From Cyprinodon diabolis (lineage: Eukaryota > Chordata > Actinopteri > Cyprinodontiformes > Cyprinodontidae), in contig CM060083.1 in assembly GCA_030533445.1 (NCBI GenBank), forward strand, positions 26,420,166-26,484,165: a stretch of DNA of 64,000 nucleotides. The letters are read 5' to 3'. Positions 41,795 through 54,110 of this stretch are shown in pieces. The notes beneath the pieces were generated by a model. That model was not told where the DNA came from. It did not search any database and saw only the letters and a program-made list of their open reading frames with translations. Position numbers and translations under genes: made by a program. The number at the start of each line of letters is the position of its first letter. Within the stretch, counting starts at the first letter, position 1.

Positions 41795-42065
41795 CATCAT
41801 CATCTTGATTGGCTTCCTGTTTGGACCTGTTCACTTCCTGTTTGGATTAACTGAGTGTGCAGCTGCTGCAGCTGTCCAGAGGAACTCCATCTGAAGTTAA
41901 GTTATTTTCTCTGTGATATCTCTGTATCTAAGTAACTCTAACTGACTAGTTTAAAACATAGCACCTTCTGCTGCACTTTTCTACTGAGCACTTGTCAGTT
42001 TCACACGGTTTTATTTCTGATAGCAAGGAGTAGCTAGCCTAGGCTAGCGCTAGCTTAGCATTGCT

Positions 42066-42929
42066 ATGGCTTCTCTCTCTCCCTCCCTTGACTCTTTTCC
42101 AACTCTTCCTTCTTCCTCTCCTCTCTCCTGCTCTCTGTGTCAGATGTTCAGTTATTCCTCTGCCTCCTTTAGTGATAATGGGATGTGTAATAAGTGTAGT
42201 ATTTTTGTAGCTTTGGAGGCGAGGGTGTCAGAGTTAGAATCCAGGCTTCAGGCTGTTGAACATCCAGGAGTTAAAGTAGGCCCCCCAAGTAGCTGTCCTC
42301 CAAAAGTGCCTGAGCAGCCAGGCGATTGGGTAACTGTACGCAGAAAGCGTAGTCGTGGATCTCTGCCCACTGGTCACCACCAACCCGTTCACGTTTCTAA
42401 CCGGTTTTCCCCACTCAGTGACACACCCACTGAGAAGCCCACTCTGGTGATTGGCAGCTCCATAGTCAGAAACGTGGCATTAGAGACACCAGGGACCATA
42501 GTCAAATGTTTGCCGGGGGCCAGAACGGGCGACATCAAATCCTACCTGAAACTGCTGGCTAAGGATAAGGTTAAATACAGTAAGATTGTTATTCACGCTG
42601 GTGGTAATGACACCCGGTTACGCCGATCGGAGGTCACTAAAATTAGTGTTGCTTCGGTGTGTAAGTTTGCCAAAAAAATGTCGGACTCCGTAATTTTCTC
42701 TGGTCCCCTCCCTGATCTGACCAGTGATGACATGTTTAGCCGCATGTCGTCATTCAACCGCTGGTTGTCTAGGTGGTGTCCTGAAAACAACGTGGGCTAC
42801 ATTAATAATTGGCAATCCTTTTGGGGAAAGCCTGGTCTGATTCGGAGAGACGGCATCCATCCCACTTTGGATGGTGCAGCTCTTCTTTCTAGGAATCTGG
42901 CCACATTTATTAGTCCTCCAAAACCCTGA
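42066..42929 (+). CDS. L2 LINE ORF1: zinc-finger, coiled-coil and SGNH-esterase-like protein
   Basis: 287 residues, intact. A CXXC...CXXC pair (Cys22/25 and Cys41/44) suggests a treble-clef type zinc site. A short heptad stretch follows ([14 protein letters not shown], about 49-62), then a basic linker (VRRKRSRG). The C-terminal half carries SGNH-hydrolase blocks: GSSIVRN (about 130-136; catalytic Ser), HAGGND (about 177-182) and RDGIHP (Asp262, His265). ORF1 proteins with an esterase domain are known in the CR1/L2 LINE groups and bind RNA or lipid. The ATG at 42066 follows a 5' UTR and is the first in frame. Confidence 0.88.
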   Translation: MASLSPSLDSFPTLPSSSPLSCSLCQMFSYSSASFSDNGMCNKCSIFVALEARVSELESRLQAVEHPGVKVGPPSSCPPKVPEQPGDWVTVRRKRSRGSLPTGHHQPVHVSNRFSPLSDTPTEKPTLVIGSSIVRNVALETPGTIVKCLPGARTGDIKSYLKLLAKDKVKYSKIVIHAGGNDTRLRRSEVTKISVASVCKFAKKMSDSVIFSGPLPDLTSDDMFSRMSSFNRWLSRWCPENNVGYINNWQSFWGKPGLIRRDGIHPTLDGAALLSRNLATFISPPKP

Positions 42930-42938
42930 CCACCCAGG

Positions 42939-45900
42939 GTGCAGACCAGGAAGCAGAGTTGTAGTTTAACACACATCTCTGCAGCTTCTCTACTGTTACC
43001 CACTCTTTACTCCATCCAGACAGTGTCTTGCCCACGACCAAAATCTAATAAATTAGCAAAGATTCCCAAAGGAGTAAATCATGATAATCTAATTAAAATC
43101 AAAATAACTCCAATTGGGGAAAAAGTTAAAACAATTAAATGCGGTCTGTTTAACATAAGATCTCTTTCCACTAAAAGTCTGCTAGTTAATGACTTGATTT
43201 GTGATAATCACATTGACTTGTTTTGCCTTACAGAAACCTGGCTGCAGCAAGAGGATTATGTGAGCATAAACGAGGCAACTCCTTCAAGCTATTTAAATTT
43301 TCACATACCCAGAAGTTCTGGGCGAGGAGGAGGAGTAGCAACAATCTTCCAGTCTGACTTACTGATTACTCCCAAAACAGTTAATACCTACAACTCTTTT
43401 GAACATTTAACCCTTAATTTCCCTCATCCAAATTTCAAGGCAAGAAAACCTCTTCTTTTTGTAACTTTGTATCGTCCGCCAGGTCCTTACTCTGAATTTT
43501 TAGATGAGTTTTCAGAGTTCCTTTCTGATTTGGTATTAAATACTGACAGGGTCATCATAGTGGGAGATTTTAACATCCATGCTGACATTGAAGGCGATAG
43601 CTTAAGAGCAGCCTTTAATGCTATCTTAGACACTATTGGCTTTGTTCAAAATGTGAATAGTCCCACACATTCTCATCTTCATACTTTGGATCTTGTGCTG
43701 ACATACGGCATAGAATGTGAAGAAATAACAGTATTTCCTCACAACCCTGTCCTCTCTGACCACTTTCTAATAACCTTCAGGATTACTTTAACAGAGTTCT
43801 CCTCCCCCAAAAGAAGGTTCAATTTTAGTAGATCTTTATCAGATGGTGCAAATAAAAATTTTAAAGAATCTGCTTCACTTTCTCTCTCCTCTGTGTCGCT
43901 GAGCAGTGCTGCAGAGTGCAAAAGCATAGCTTATTCCCCTTCACAGGTTGATGATTTTGTTGATGGGGTTGCTAGTTCTCTGCGTACTGCCTTAGACAAC
44001 GCAGCTCCCTTGAAAATGAAAACCGTTGAAAATAGAAAGCTTGCTCCTTGGTTTAATGCAGAGCTGCGTACTTTGAAGCAAAATGCTAGGAAACTGGAGA
44101 GAAAATATCGCTCCACAGGCCTGCGGGAGTCCTTCCTAGTCTGGAAAAATGGTTTACTGCTGTATAAGAGGACCCTTTGTAAAGCAAGAGCAGCATACTT
44201 CTCCTCATTAATAGAGGAGAATAAGAATAATCCTAGATTTCTTTTTAATAGTTGCCAAACTCACCCAGAGCCATAGCTCTGTTGAACCGTCCATTCCACC
44301 TGCTCTTAGCAGCAATGATTTTATGGGATTCTTTATAAATAAGATTGATCTTATTAAAAATAAGATCATAAGCACTCCTCTATCCACGATTGTACCTGAG
44401 GTAGTCATGGAATCTGAACCGGGTTTAGACTGCTTTGATCCAGTTGAACTTTCTGAATTAGCAAAATTATTGTCTTCATCTAAGCCTTCAACTTGTATGT
44501 TAGATCCAGTTCCAACCAGGTTATTTAAGGAGGTATTCCCTTTGATCTCCTCCTCCATTTTAGATGTGATTAATCTATCTCTGTTACAGGGATATGTACC
44601 TAAAGCTTTTAAGGTTGCTGTAATTAAACCTCTGCTTAAGAAACCGTCTCTTGACCCAGATGACTTGGTTAATTATAGACCTATATCCAATCTTCCTTTC
44701 TTATCCAAAATTCTTGAGAAAGTAGTTGCCAAACAAGTTTGCGACCACTTACACCATAATGAACTTTTTGAAGAGTTTCAGTCTGGCTTTAGAGCTCACC
44801 ATAGCACTGAAACAGCTCTGGTGAAAGTCACTAATGATATTCTCATGGCCTCAGATAATGGACTCGTATCTGTGCTCGTCCTGTTGGATCTTAGTGCTGC
44901 ATTTGATACAGTTGACCATAATATTCTTTTAGAAAGACTTGAATATTTTGTTGGAATTAAAGGAACAGCACTAGACTGGTTTAAATCTTATCTATCTGAT
45001 CGAATTCAGTTTGTTTATGTTAATGATAGATCTTCAACACGCTCAAAGGTTACCTGTGGAGTACCACAGGGATCAGTGCTAGGACCAATTCTCTTTACTT
45101 TATACATGCTCCCAATTGGTAGAGTTATTAGACAGCATGGGATTAATTTCCACTGTTATGCTGATGATACCCAGCTATATCTGTCTATAAATCCAGATGA
45201 AGCTAACCCATTACATAGATTACAGGCATGTCTTGAAGACATAAAAACCTGGATGACTCTTAACTTTCTGCTTCTGAATGCAGACAAAACAGAAGTTATA
45301 GTCTTTGGACCAGAGTCTCTGAAAAAGAAGCTGATTAGCCAGTCACTTCATTTGGATGGGATTAAACTGATTTCAGATAATAAAGTAAAAAATCTTGGTG
45401 TTATTTTTGATCAGGACCTGTCATTTAAATCCCAGATCAAAGAGGTTTCTAGAATTTCCTTCTTTCATCTGAGGAATATTGCAAAAATTAGAAATCTCCT
45501 GTCCAGGGGTGAGACTGAGAAACTAGTCCATGCATTTGTTACTTCAAGGCTGGACTATTGTAATTCTTTACTATCAGGAAGTCCACAAACTGTAGTTAAA
45601 AGCCTTCAGCTGATCCAAAATGCTGCAGCCAGAGTTCTGATGAAAATTAAAAAGAGAGATTATATCTCTCCTATCCTGGCTTCTCTTCATTGGCTTCCTG
45701 TTAAATCCAGAATAGAATTTAAAATCCTCCTTCTCACATATAAAGCCTTAAATGGCCAAGCTCCATCTTATATCAGAGATCTGATTGTTCCTTATGTTCC
45801 TAACAGAGCACTTCGCTCTTAATCTGCAGGTTTACTAGTGGTTCCTAGAATTTCTAAAAGTAGAATGGGAGGCAGATCTTTTAGTTATCAGGCTCCTCTC

Positions 45901-45999
45901 CTGTGGAACCAACTACCAGTTTTAGTCCGTGAGGCAGACACTCTGTCTACTTTTAAGACTAGGCTTAAAACTTTCCTTTTTGATAAAGCTTATAGTTAG
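42939..45999 (+). pseudogene. L2 LINE ORF2: endonuclease and reverse transcriptase, two lesions
   Basis: The open frame begins ten bases after ORF1 with no clear ATG. The apurinic-type endonuclease has FNIRSLS, LTETWL, VGDFNIH and LSDHFLI (about residues 70-275). The frame breaks near 44235. It then continues in another frame from before 44323 through the [45 protein letters not shown] and the active site YADD. A single TAA at 45820-45822 interrupts the C-terminus, after which RISKSRMGGRSF and LWNQLP continue in frame to TAG at 45997-45999. Recent enough that all domains are readable. Confidence 0.92.
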
Positions 46000-46731
46000 G
46001 GTGGCTCAGGTTATCCTGAGCTGTCTTTAAAGTTATGCTGCTATAGGCTTAGACTTTTGGAGGACATAGGGACCCCCATTTCATCTTTCTGCTTCATTCT
46101 CTCTCTGTTCTCCTATTCTGCAGAATCTGTTAGTTCAATCTCTAACGTTCTGCTCTCTCTGCTTTTCCTCAGAGTAGCTTTGCCTCGTCTGTTCCTGTTT
46201 GGCTGTGACGTCATCCAGGAAAGAAACATCAGCTGTGCTGCTTCCATCAACACCCTTGTTTGTAGATGTTGGAGATTGGCCTGTTTTCCAGTGTGGTCCT
46301 GTTTCTCTGGCCGTGGCTGGGTGGATGTGCTCTCTTCATCCTCTGGCATGGGAGCTGCCTTGGAGCTCGTCTGCCTGGCTGTGTGTTTCCTGGACGGGGC
46401 CACCTTTTACAGCTGCTTTTTGTATCTCTGCTTCTGTCTCCTTGAACCCCAGTCGGCCTCGGCAGATGGCCGCTCACACTGAGCCTGGTTCTGCTGGAGG
46501 TTTCTTCCTGTTAAAAGGGAGTTTTTCCTCTCCACTGTCGCTGCAAGCATGCTTAGTGTGAGGGATTGTATTTGAGTCAATGAGTCAATGCAATCAACTG
46601 GTTTTCCTTAGATAGAAAACTTTGTATCAATTTGACTGTATGATCTGGTTGAACTGTAAAGTGCCTTGAGATGACATGTGTTGTGAATTTGGCGCTATAT
46701 AAATAAACTGAATTGAAAATTGAATTGAATA

Positions 46732-47373
46732 GTGTAAAATTATGTTAAACACAAATTCTTACTACTGAGTAAGCTATTTGTTATAACAATTTACAAATTG
46801 ATTAAGCTCCTATGATGATGATGGTTTTATGTACTTTGTAGATCTTTGTTTATAGACATTAAAGTCTTAATTGTGTCTTGTACTTTGCTGACTTGAGACT
46901 ACATTTAAACAATTTTAGAAATTTTAGAATTCTACTTTTTTTCATTCACTGCATGAAGCAAGGGGTTTACAATCTTTTTTTTTACAAAAACATTCTGGTA
47001 TTTGTTTGTTAAGGCCATACAAATAATTATTTCGGCTACTCAATTACAAAACAAATTGTATTGATTATACATGAGAAATACTTTCTTCAAAAGTGCTAAC
47101 TAGGTTTAGTTAGTGGGACAGGATGTGCCTTTTGCCATGGCAGCCGAATGCAATTTAAAGTGAGGCTCACACTGAACACGGTGCAGCTTTTTTTGGGGCT
47201 TGCTGCAGAATTGGCGCTCAAGAGAAAAAGAAAAGTTCAAGTGGGTTCACACTCTTTTCGGGGGTTGTCAATCAAAACTTAATGGTTAAAGTCATCTTTT
47301 CACATAAATATCACTTCTATCGTCCAATAGCCTATTTTTCTTTTTTGCCTTGTAGTTTTAGCTAGTTAAATAG
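46732..47373 (-). other. KHDRBS2 intron 2, no recognised element
   Basis: AT-rich spacer between the L2 copy and the next repeat-like region. Nothing identifiable. Confidence 0.5.
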
Positions 47374-48455
47374 TACCACTTTCCCACAAGTTTAAACCAG
47401 CGAACAATTGGCTTTTAGTGGCAGTGGGAACAGCTGACATGTGTCTACCCGGGTCAAACGCCTCGCCAAGCGACTTGCGTTAAAAGCGCCTCGGCTGTGA
47501 TCGGCAGGCTGTGAGATCATCAGATCCTGTTCAACTCTCTAATTGACATGATAGCATTGAGTGTAACAAACGGATGTCAACACACCCCAGTCGTGTTTGA
47601 TCTAACAACCCGAAACAATTCTGCTTACACTCGACAAACATGGCGCAGATGAGAGACATTCAGAGGAATAGAGCACAGAGCAAAACTATAAAGCACACTT
47701 ACTAAGCTCTGGCTTCCTTACATTTCTCCTTACATTATGTTTCTTTCCTAAGTATTTGCACTGGTGACATCATCAGCGCTAACCCAGCGTTATGGTGTCA
47801 ACAGACACGCAGCTGCAGGGGGGGCAGAGGCCACAAATCTTGGCAGCGAGGGGTAAAGGCTGATTTATACTCAGAAACCAGGTCGTCTGCGCGTGTGTCG
47901 CAGTGAATACAAATGTGCCTCCACCCCTGCCGCAGACATTCTGGTGCGCCTCTCCAAAATTGTAGATGACTGCAGACAGTTCTGCACACATTCGCTCTAC
48001 ACTATGCCTATTCCCTGTTTTGTACCTTACCGGATTGTTTTGTTTGTATGACCGGAATTGCGGAAAACAACTTGCAAAATTGGACTAGCTAGAAGAGCGA
48101 GGTGCGCAGGAACGCTGGGACCCACTTTTCCACCTGGATCCTGCTCTTTTCACTCTCATGTCCCTCCGTTGTCGGACAAAATTGCCCCCACTTCCTCACC
48201 GCATCTGGACCCACAGCTAGTTTGTGATTGTCCCTCCTGCGTTGTGGCGTGGAATAACATAGTGCAGACCACGCTTAAAAATTTGGTATAAACCAATAAT
48301 ATCCGTGACAAGCTCACTGCTGCGGGGAGTATAACCAGCTCTTTAGACCAAGCTTTTTTTGCAAGTGAGAAGGGAGCTAAATGCTGATTGTTATCGGGTT
48401 TGACCCATGTTCGAAAACATGCGTTTACGTGTTATTTCCAGTGGGAAAGAGGCTT
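47374..48455. mobile_element. Possible DNA transposon with degenerate inverted ends
   Basis: GC-richer than its surroundings. The left end has CCACTTTCCCAC and, about 85 bp in, GGGTCAAAC. The right end has the inverted counterparts (GTTTGACCC, then GTGGGAAAG). Short coding-like pieces occur inside (for example ATGGCGCAGATG at 47639). No transposase domain or clear target duplication was identified. Confidence 0.4.
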
Positions 48456-50539
48456 TAGTGTAGGTTTGTGTGTTAACTTTACTCTGTCCACTGTTCTGTG
48501 ATTCCTGACCTAAATTCAACCATATACACTCCTTGTTTGTCATAAACCTGTTAAGTCTAACTGCTAACTGCTAACCAAGCTCGATAAATAAATCGAGCTT
48601 GGTAATCAACTCACATTTTTACAAAAATTGTAGTAGTAATTGTCATTGACTTTCATTAAAGCATTTGATGAAAGATGATAAGATAGTTGGACCTCCTGCA
48701 ATTTTATTTTTTAAACTAGATTACCAGCAGCTCTGACCAAATACTTATTAAACATTTAAAGGGAATTACTGGCAGTGAAGTCAGACTTAAGTATTTCAAG
48801 CATTTCGTCAGATGTGCATGCTTTAAAGGAGGCCAAGGGGGAAATGGAAACTTCAATTTCCTTCTAATATTTTCATGCAAAAGACCAATATTGAGCAGCT
48901 TTCAGCAGACCCGAAAAGACTGGTCAACAAATGTCATGACTTGGAGTCAAGATCTCAGTGCAAGAGGAATTTGTGCATGGCAATTTCTGAGAATTTTCCC
49001 TTCTTTCTATTATTACAGCCATCTCCACTCTGCTTAAGGAGGCTTTTCAGCTATAAAAGGAGTCATTAGAAGACGAGGCTTATCATACTATTCTGCCATG
49101 GATGAAAACCTGGAGAGTGGCCTTGCCCAATAATTTCTTGGCTGCACATTTATATGGACTATGTGGACATATTGAGCCAAGCCAAGATCCAACAAGGGGA
49201 GACATGGGCTTCTTTATTTTTGCAGACCTACTCCAACGCCTGTGCTTTTAGCACCTCTACTGATATTCAGCACCAGCTCAGGGGGAAAAAAATGTCACAG
49301 AAAGTCAAAAACAGTTTATACTGGTTCTTAAAATGTCCCTGTTCTTTAAAATGTATTTATTTGAATCTGATATGGATGATGTCAGGCCAGAACTGTCATA
49401 AACAAACTTTAACTATAGCTCCCAACTGCATGCCTTGCAGCTCTGAAGTCACCAAGGTAATAAGACTACAAAAAAAGAACTATTCAATCTTTGAATAGGT
49501 AGTAAATCAGTTGAGCTTCATTGTGTTCAGAAACGTGGCAGTGAACCTCATCGTGCTGCACTTTGATGATCGAAGTCTCTTGTCTGTTATCCTTTGAAAA
49601 ATACATTTGTAGGCTGGAGCTTGCAGCACAGATCATCTGTAAAGCTGTTGATCGTGTCATATCCATTTGCAACTTGAAGAAATCCCCTGTTGTTGGATTA
49701 ACAGGGATGTCCTTGGAAAACTTCAGATGCAAAGGTCCCCCTTTATGAAAGTAAAAGGAATTAAGGTACCAGATTTTTATTGCGCTACTGATAAATACAG
49801 ATGAAAAGAGAGTCAGAAATGCTGCCTGACTCAACGCCAAGAACCCCAGGTGAAAAAATTGTAGCAGCCGACTCCTTCTCCTTTAAAGCTGCAAACCACA
49901 GCAACAAGGGGGGAGCTGAGGTTTGCAACTTTAAAAAGGAAAGAGTGCATCCCACATTGTCCCTTTGCACTGCAACATGCCAAGAGCCAGGCCACAGTAG
50001 TGCTCCTCCTGAAGACAACTGTAGAAGCTTTGTGCAGAGAGACAGAAGCACATGGGCCACTTCTTCCTTTTTTTTTTTTCTTTTTTTTTGGGAGAAAGCT
50101 TTTAGCTAATCTAAAAACCGTAATCAAGAGCTGCACAGCTTTACATAGGGATAGCTACTAGTAGTCGCTGCTACCTCTGAGCTGTGGTTAAGGACCACTC
50201 AAACTGCTTCACAACTAAGAAAAAAAAACTTGGTCTTTCTTTAAGTAGTTTTAATATTTTTTTATTTGCTCCAGAAAGAGCTTTTTTTGTTGAATATTGT
50301 ACACACGACATCATTTAGACGTTGGTTTTTAGGCTAAATCTGGACAGTCGATCATAGTCTAATTTAGTCCAGAAACAGTTATTGGGCAGCGTCTGATTTT
50401 GTCTCACTTTAGTCCAATATTAGACGTTAAAAAGAACTTGAAAACCTTGTTTTCAACAATCTGAAAATTACGGCATGTCACCTTTCACTTTCCAACCAAA
50501 TGTAGACATAGACCAAGGTTTTTTTTATGTCTTTTTAAA
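48456..50539 (-). other. KHDRBS2 intron 2, unassigned
   Basis: Contains a 12-bp hairpin near 48.58 kb and a near-perfect inverted pair around TTTAAAGCTGCAAACC / GGTTTGCAACTTTAAA at about 49.88-49.93 kb. Open frames of about 100-118 codons occur on both strands near 49.2-50.1 kb without recognisable domains. Confidence 0.45.
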
Positions 50540-51205
50540 AAATGTTTCTTGGTGGGAAGTAGTTCACCTTGCCCTCCTCTCCATCTCCACCTTTGTTTCG
50601 TCCTTTTTTGTGGTTCTTTTTTTTTCTGTCCCCCACAATTTTGGTTAGCCAGGGGATCCATATGATCATGGTTTTGGTTCTGTTCAAGTTTTCTTTTTGA
50701 GTTTTCATTGGTTTCATTTCCATTTTATGTTATTTTTTGTTCTAGTTGAGTTCTTATGTATTTCTTGTTTACCCTCTGTTGCCCCCTTGTGTCAGTCTCT
50801 TTCCCCTACAGTGGAAGTTATTAAAACTTTCCCCACTTTCCTTGATGGCCCCTTGGCTGGTACGTGGGCTGGGAGCTGGCTGCCATTTGACTGGGAGGGT
50901 GATTCTGAATGGCTGCTACTGTAGCTCCCTTCTAGATGCTTCCATCCACACCTGCTCCTTGTCAGCTTATTAACCCAGTCTTCGTTCAATACCCCATATA
51001 TACTCCTCTTGTGCAGTTTCTCAGTGCTGGTTCCTCGCTGTTTCTTTGCTCCTCATTTGTGTTTTCCCTAACGTCTCCTGGTTTTTGTTTTTGTTTTTGG
51101 ACTTTGCTTCTGTTTGCCTTTGGATCAACATTAAATCTGCGGGAAACCACCTCAGTTTCCATCTCTGCATTTGGGTCCTCTAATAACCTCTACATAACAT
51201 GACAC
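50540..51205 (+). mobile_element. CT-rich retroelement-like sequence
   Basis: Long pyrimidine-rich text with TTTTTGTTTTTGTTTTTGGAC, CATTAAATCTGCG and CATTTGGGTCCTC ending ACATGACA. It resembles the 3' part of fish LTR retrotransposon repeats. No matching TG start or target duplication was found, so it could be a truncated LTR. Confidence 0.4.
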
Positions 51206-53964
51206 ATACCCTCTATTTATTAGCGGCTAATTCAAACCCAGGTTCAACACAGGTTAAAATATTCACATTTACTAGTAAATTAAGTTAGCAATTTTTAGTT
51301 GGTGATCCAAATGATCAATTATAATCATTAAGCTTGAAGCCATTAATCAGTTATCTAATGAAGTTCATTATAGTTAGCAATAGTTTACATAATTAAATAA
51401 GAATAGTCATTTAAATTTAATTTAATCAGCCATCAAAAAAAAAAAAAAAAAACATTTTTCACCGGTTCCTGTCATAATGTATAATTCCTGCTAATAAAAA
51501 TAATAAAATAAAAATAATAAATAATAAAAATAATAAATAAAAATAAAAAACACTATATGAGAAAAAGGTTGTCCTTCCTATTTTTTATGCCAAGTTATTT
51601 TTACAAGGCTAGGACCATGAATTTGATCACAACTCCATAATTCAAATAAATGACTAACTGTAAATAACTTCAGAAAAATACTGTGTGCTGCTGTAGGTCA
51701 AAATGTATAGTGAGAATCAAAAGACACTGCAGGTTCCTAGATAATCCTACAAGCCTCTTTATATTAATAATATTGTTAAACTACTTTGATTATTTTTACC
51801 CATAACTTGTGTAATATATAAAATGTCCTGACACCCCCATAATAATGCGTATTTTTGTAAGCTATGATAGAAAATAGTGTAACAGGGAAGGTTACAGGAG
51901 AGTACTTATCTTTATTTTGTCTCATAAGCAGATTCATGCCAGAGAAAGTCATCACACAAACAGTCTCTGGTACTATAGAGGAACTGAGATGCTGTCAGGC
52001 AAGTGCTTCATTTCAATTCATATTCTGTACTTGACCCACTGTATTCATTACTTATCTAAGAAAAACACCTTTGCACATTATAGGCCCTTGCTGGGGATGC
52101 TGAGATTGTAGAGCAGCCCAAATGGTTTTTTTTTATTGTATGGCAGAGCCACTGTTGTTAAATAATTATCTAGGAGTCATAATAACCCAGTGTAAATATC
52201 CTTAAAATTTTACCATGAAAAAACAAATTTATGTTCTTTATATCATTCAGCAGAATCCAAAGCAAAAAAGCTACAAACATAACATAATCATTGAAATTAT
52301 TGTAAAAATCATAAGATTATTTTTATGTTGAAATTAATGTCTTCCAACTTACTAGTGCAAAAGTACTATAAACAAACTGAAAACATTAGCCATTTCAAAT
52401 CCACCCAATGTTCCAAGGTTATGAAATGCAAATATACTCATCTAATTAGTCAGGCGAGAACGAATTCTAGTGAGGTCAAAATGACAACGTTTATCCTAAT
52501 ATGTAGTTTTCTACAAAATAAACACTATTTGTATAATTTAATTCTGTTTTTAATTATTTTTATCCACTTCCAAATAAGGTGGTGCCCTTATGCATTACCT
52601 ATAGTCATTTCTTAACTGGAGTATTTTAATCACATTGCTTACAAGAAAACAAAATAGAAGGTGTCTATTAGTTTGCTGGATGGATGCCTGAAGAGAAATC
52701 TTTACAATTTCACCTGCTGCAAAACAACTGTAGGCTTCATTTTAGATTTTTACAGCAAATGCTGAACAAAGCACTCATATTGTACAATTTGAATGCAAGG
52801 CACTGGGGCAAGTTTGCAACAGTACTAAACTCTACCGAAGGACGTTACTCTAATAAAAGCTGTGCAACCATTAGCTAAAAGATTATAGGCACTCTCATAC
52901 AACAGAAGTTATGTTTATAATTTCCCAGCGTTTACACATGCAAATTGTTCTGATGACTTAGATGGTGAGTGAACAATTCACCTTGACAGTGCTTTGCATG
53001 TTTAACAAATGGTTGCAGCAGCAATAATAGGCCTAAAGGACAGTGGCAAGAGCATCTCTGAAACAGCAGGGTGGTTGCACCTAGCCAGCAGTAGTGAGTT
53101 TAAATTGTGCAAAAGGGGGGTTAGAAAAGGGCTTAACCTGGAGAAAATGATGTGCTGGGATAATCCTCACCTCCTTCTGCTAGCGTACTGATAACACATG
53201 AAGCATCTGAGGCCTCAGTTAGCTGTTCTGGTTGCATGCGACCAGGGACATTAGTTGGAGAGGGACCATAAACAGATGCCACATCAGGACAATTTACCCA
53301 TTTGAAAGCAATAAAAATATGCAAGAATGTTCAATGCGCTAACATCTGCTATATTTTAAAACATTAAAACTTCAGTATATAAAAAATACCTGGCAACAAG
53401 TTTCTGAGCATGACTGTAATGCACGATGATTACAAAAAATCTGCAGTTTAAAAATATCTAATAGTGCAAAAAAACCCTAAGAATAACCTCTATCCCATGG
53501 TTTGATGAGATATAAGCACTAAAGCACCGAAACATGATCTTTATGGAGTTCTGTTATGGAGTTTTTAGTTATTGTTTTTTTCTTTAAATAGAGCTGTCTA
53601 ATAAAGAAAAGGTGTGTTTTATTTCAAATAATATTCATTTTGGATTTAAGTTCATGACTGGACACTGAATCTGAATCAGAGTTATCAGATACAATGGAAC
53701 AATCCTGTAGTGTTACATCTGAGTGAGAATATTTAAATCCTGTGTTCAGTAATCTCATTTTATTTGATAAATCACCATCTAGTTAGGGGACTTTGACTCT
53801 GTTATTCAGGGATCTCTGGATCAGACAAACCCCATTTTATACAGCAAAATAAAATATGTGTGTCAGTTATCAAAACTATTTAAAGCTGATTAAAGATTCA
53901 CAATGTGCATTGTGTTTTTCTTAATGCAGAGTCAGATGCTTTAACTGATCCTGGACTTTAAAAC
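51206..53964 (-). other. KHDRBS2 intron 2, AT-rich
   Basis: Includes a 17-A run near 51436 and an AATAA-rich simple sequence at about 51495-51550. No element or exon was recognised. Confidence 0.5.
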
Positions 53965-54110
53965 CAGAGTTTCTTAACCCTGGTCCTCAGGGCCCAATGT
54001 CCTTGTTTAGTTGTTTCCCTGCCTCCATACATGTGACCTGAATGAAAAGGTTATCAACAGGCTTTTGCAGCATTTGATGGCTGCAGATGAGGTCCAACTC
54101 CAAAGTTTAC
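53965..54110. mobile_element. Probable hAT-type MITE fragment
   Basis: AACCCTGGTCCTCAGGGCCC, followed by CCTGAATGAAAAGGTTATCAACAGGC, resembles one end of an abundant fish hAT MITE. Only one end is recognisable. Confidence 0.4.

Larger units (their letters stand above)
41795..46731 (+). mobile_element. L2/Maui-type LINE (CR1 group), nearly full length
   Basis: About 4.9 kb. A 5' UTR is followed by ORF1 (42066-42929), ORF2 (about 42939-45999, with two lesions) and a 3' UTR of about 700 bp that ends in the usual fish L2 tail (GCGCTATATAAATAAA followed by ATTGAA units). It is oriented opposite to KHDRBS2. The left boundary is approximate, and I could not define a target-site duplication next to the ATTGAA units. 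Confidence 0.9.

Noticed and set aside
46057..46561. 120-141-codon frames downstream of L2 ORF2, with counterparts at 38.9-39.3 kb
   Set aside because: They lie in the L2 3' UTR; repetition is due to the two L2 copies.
49154..50136. Overlapping 90-118-codon frames on both strands
   Set aside because: No family resemblance and mutual overlap; likely chance frames in a low-stop region.
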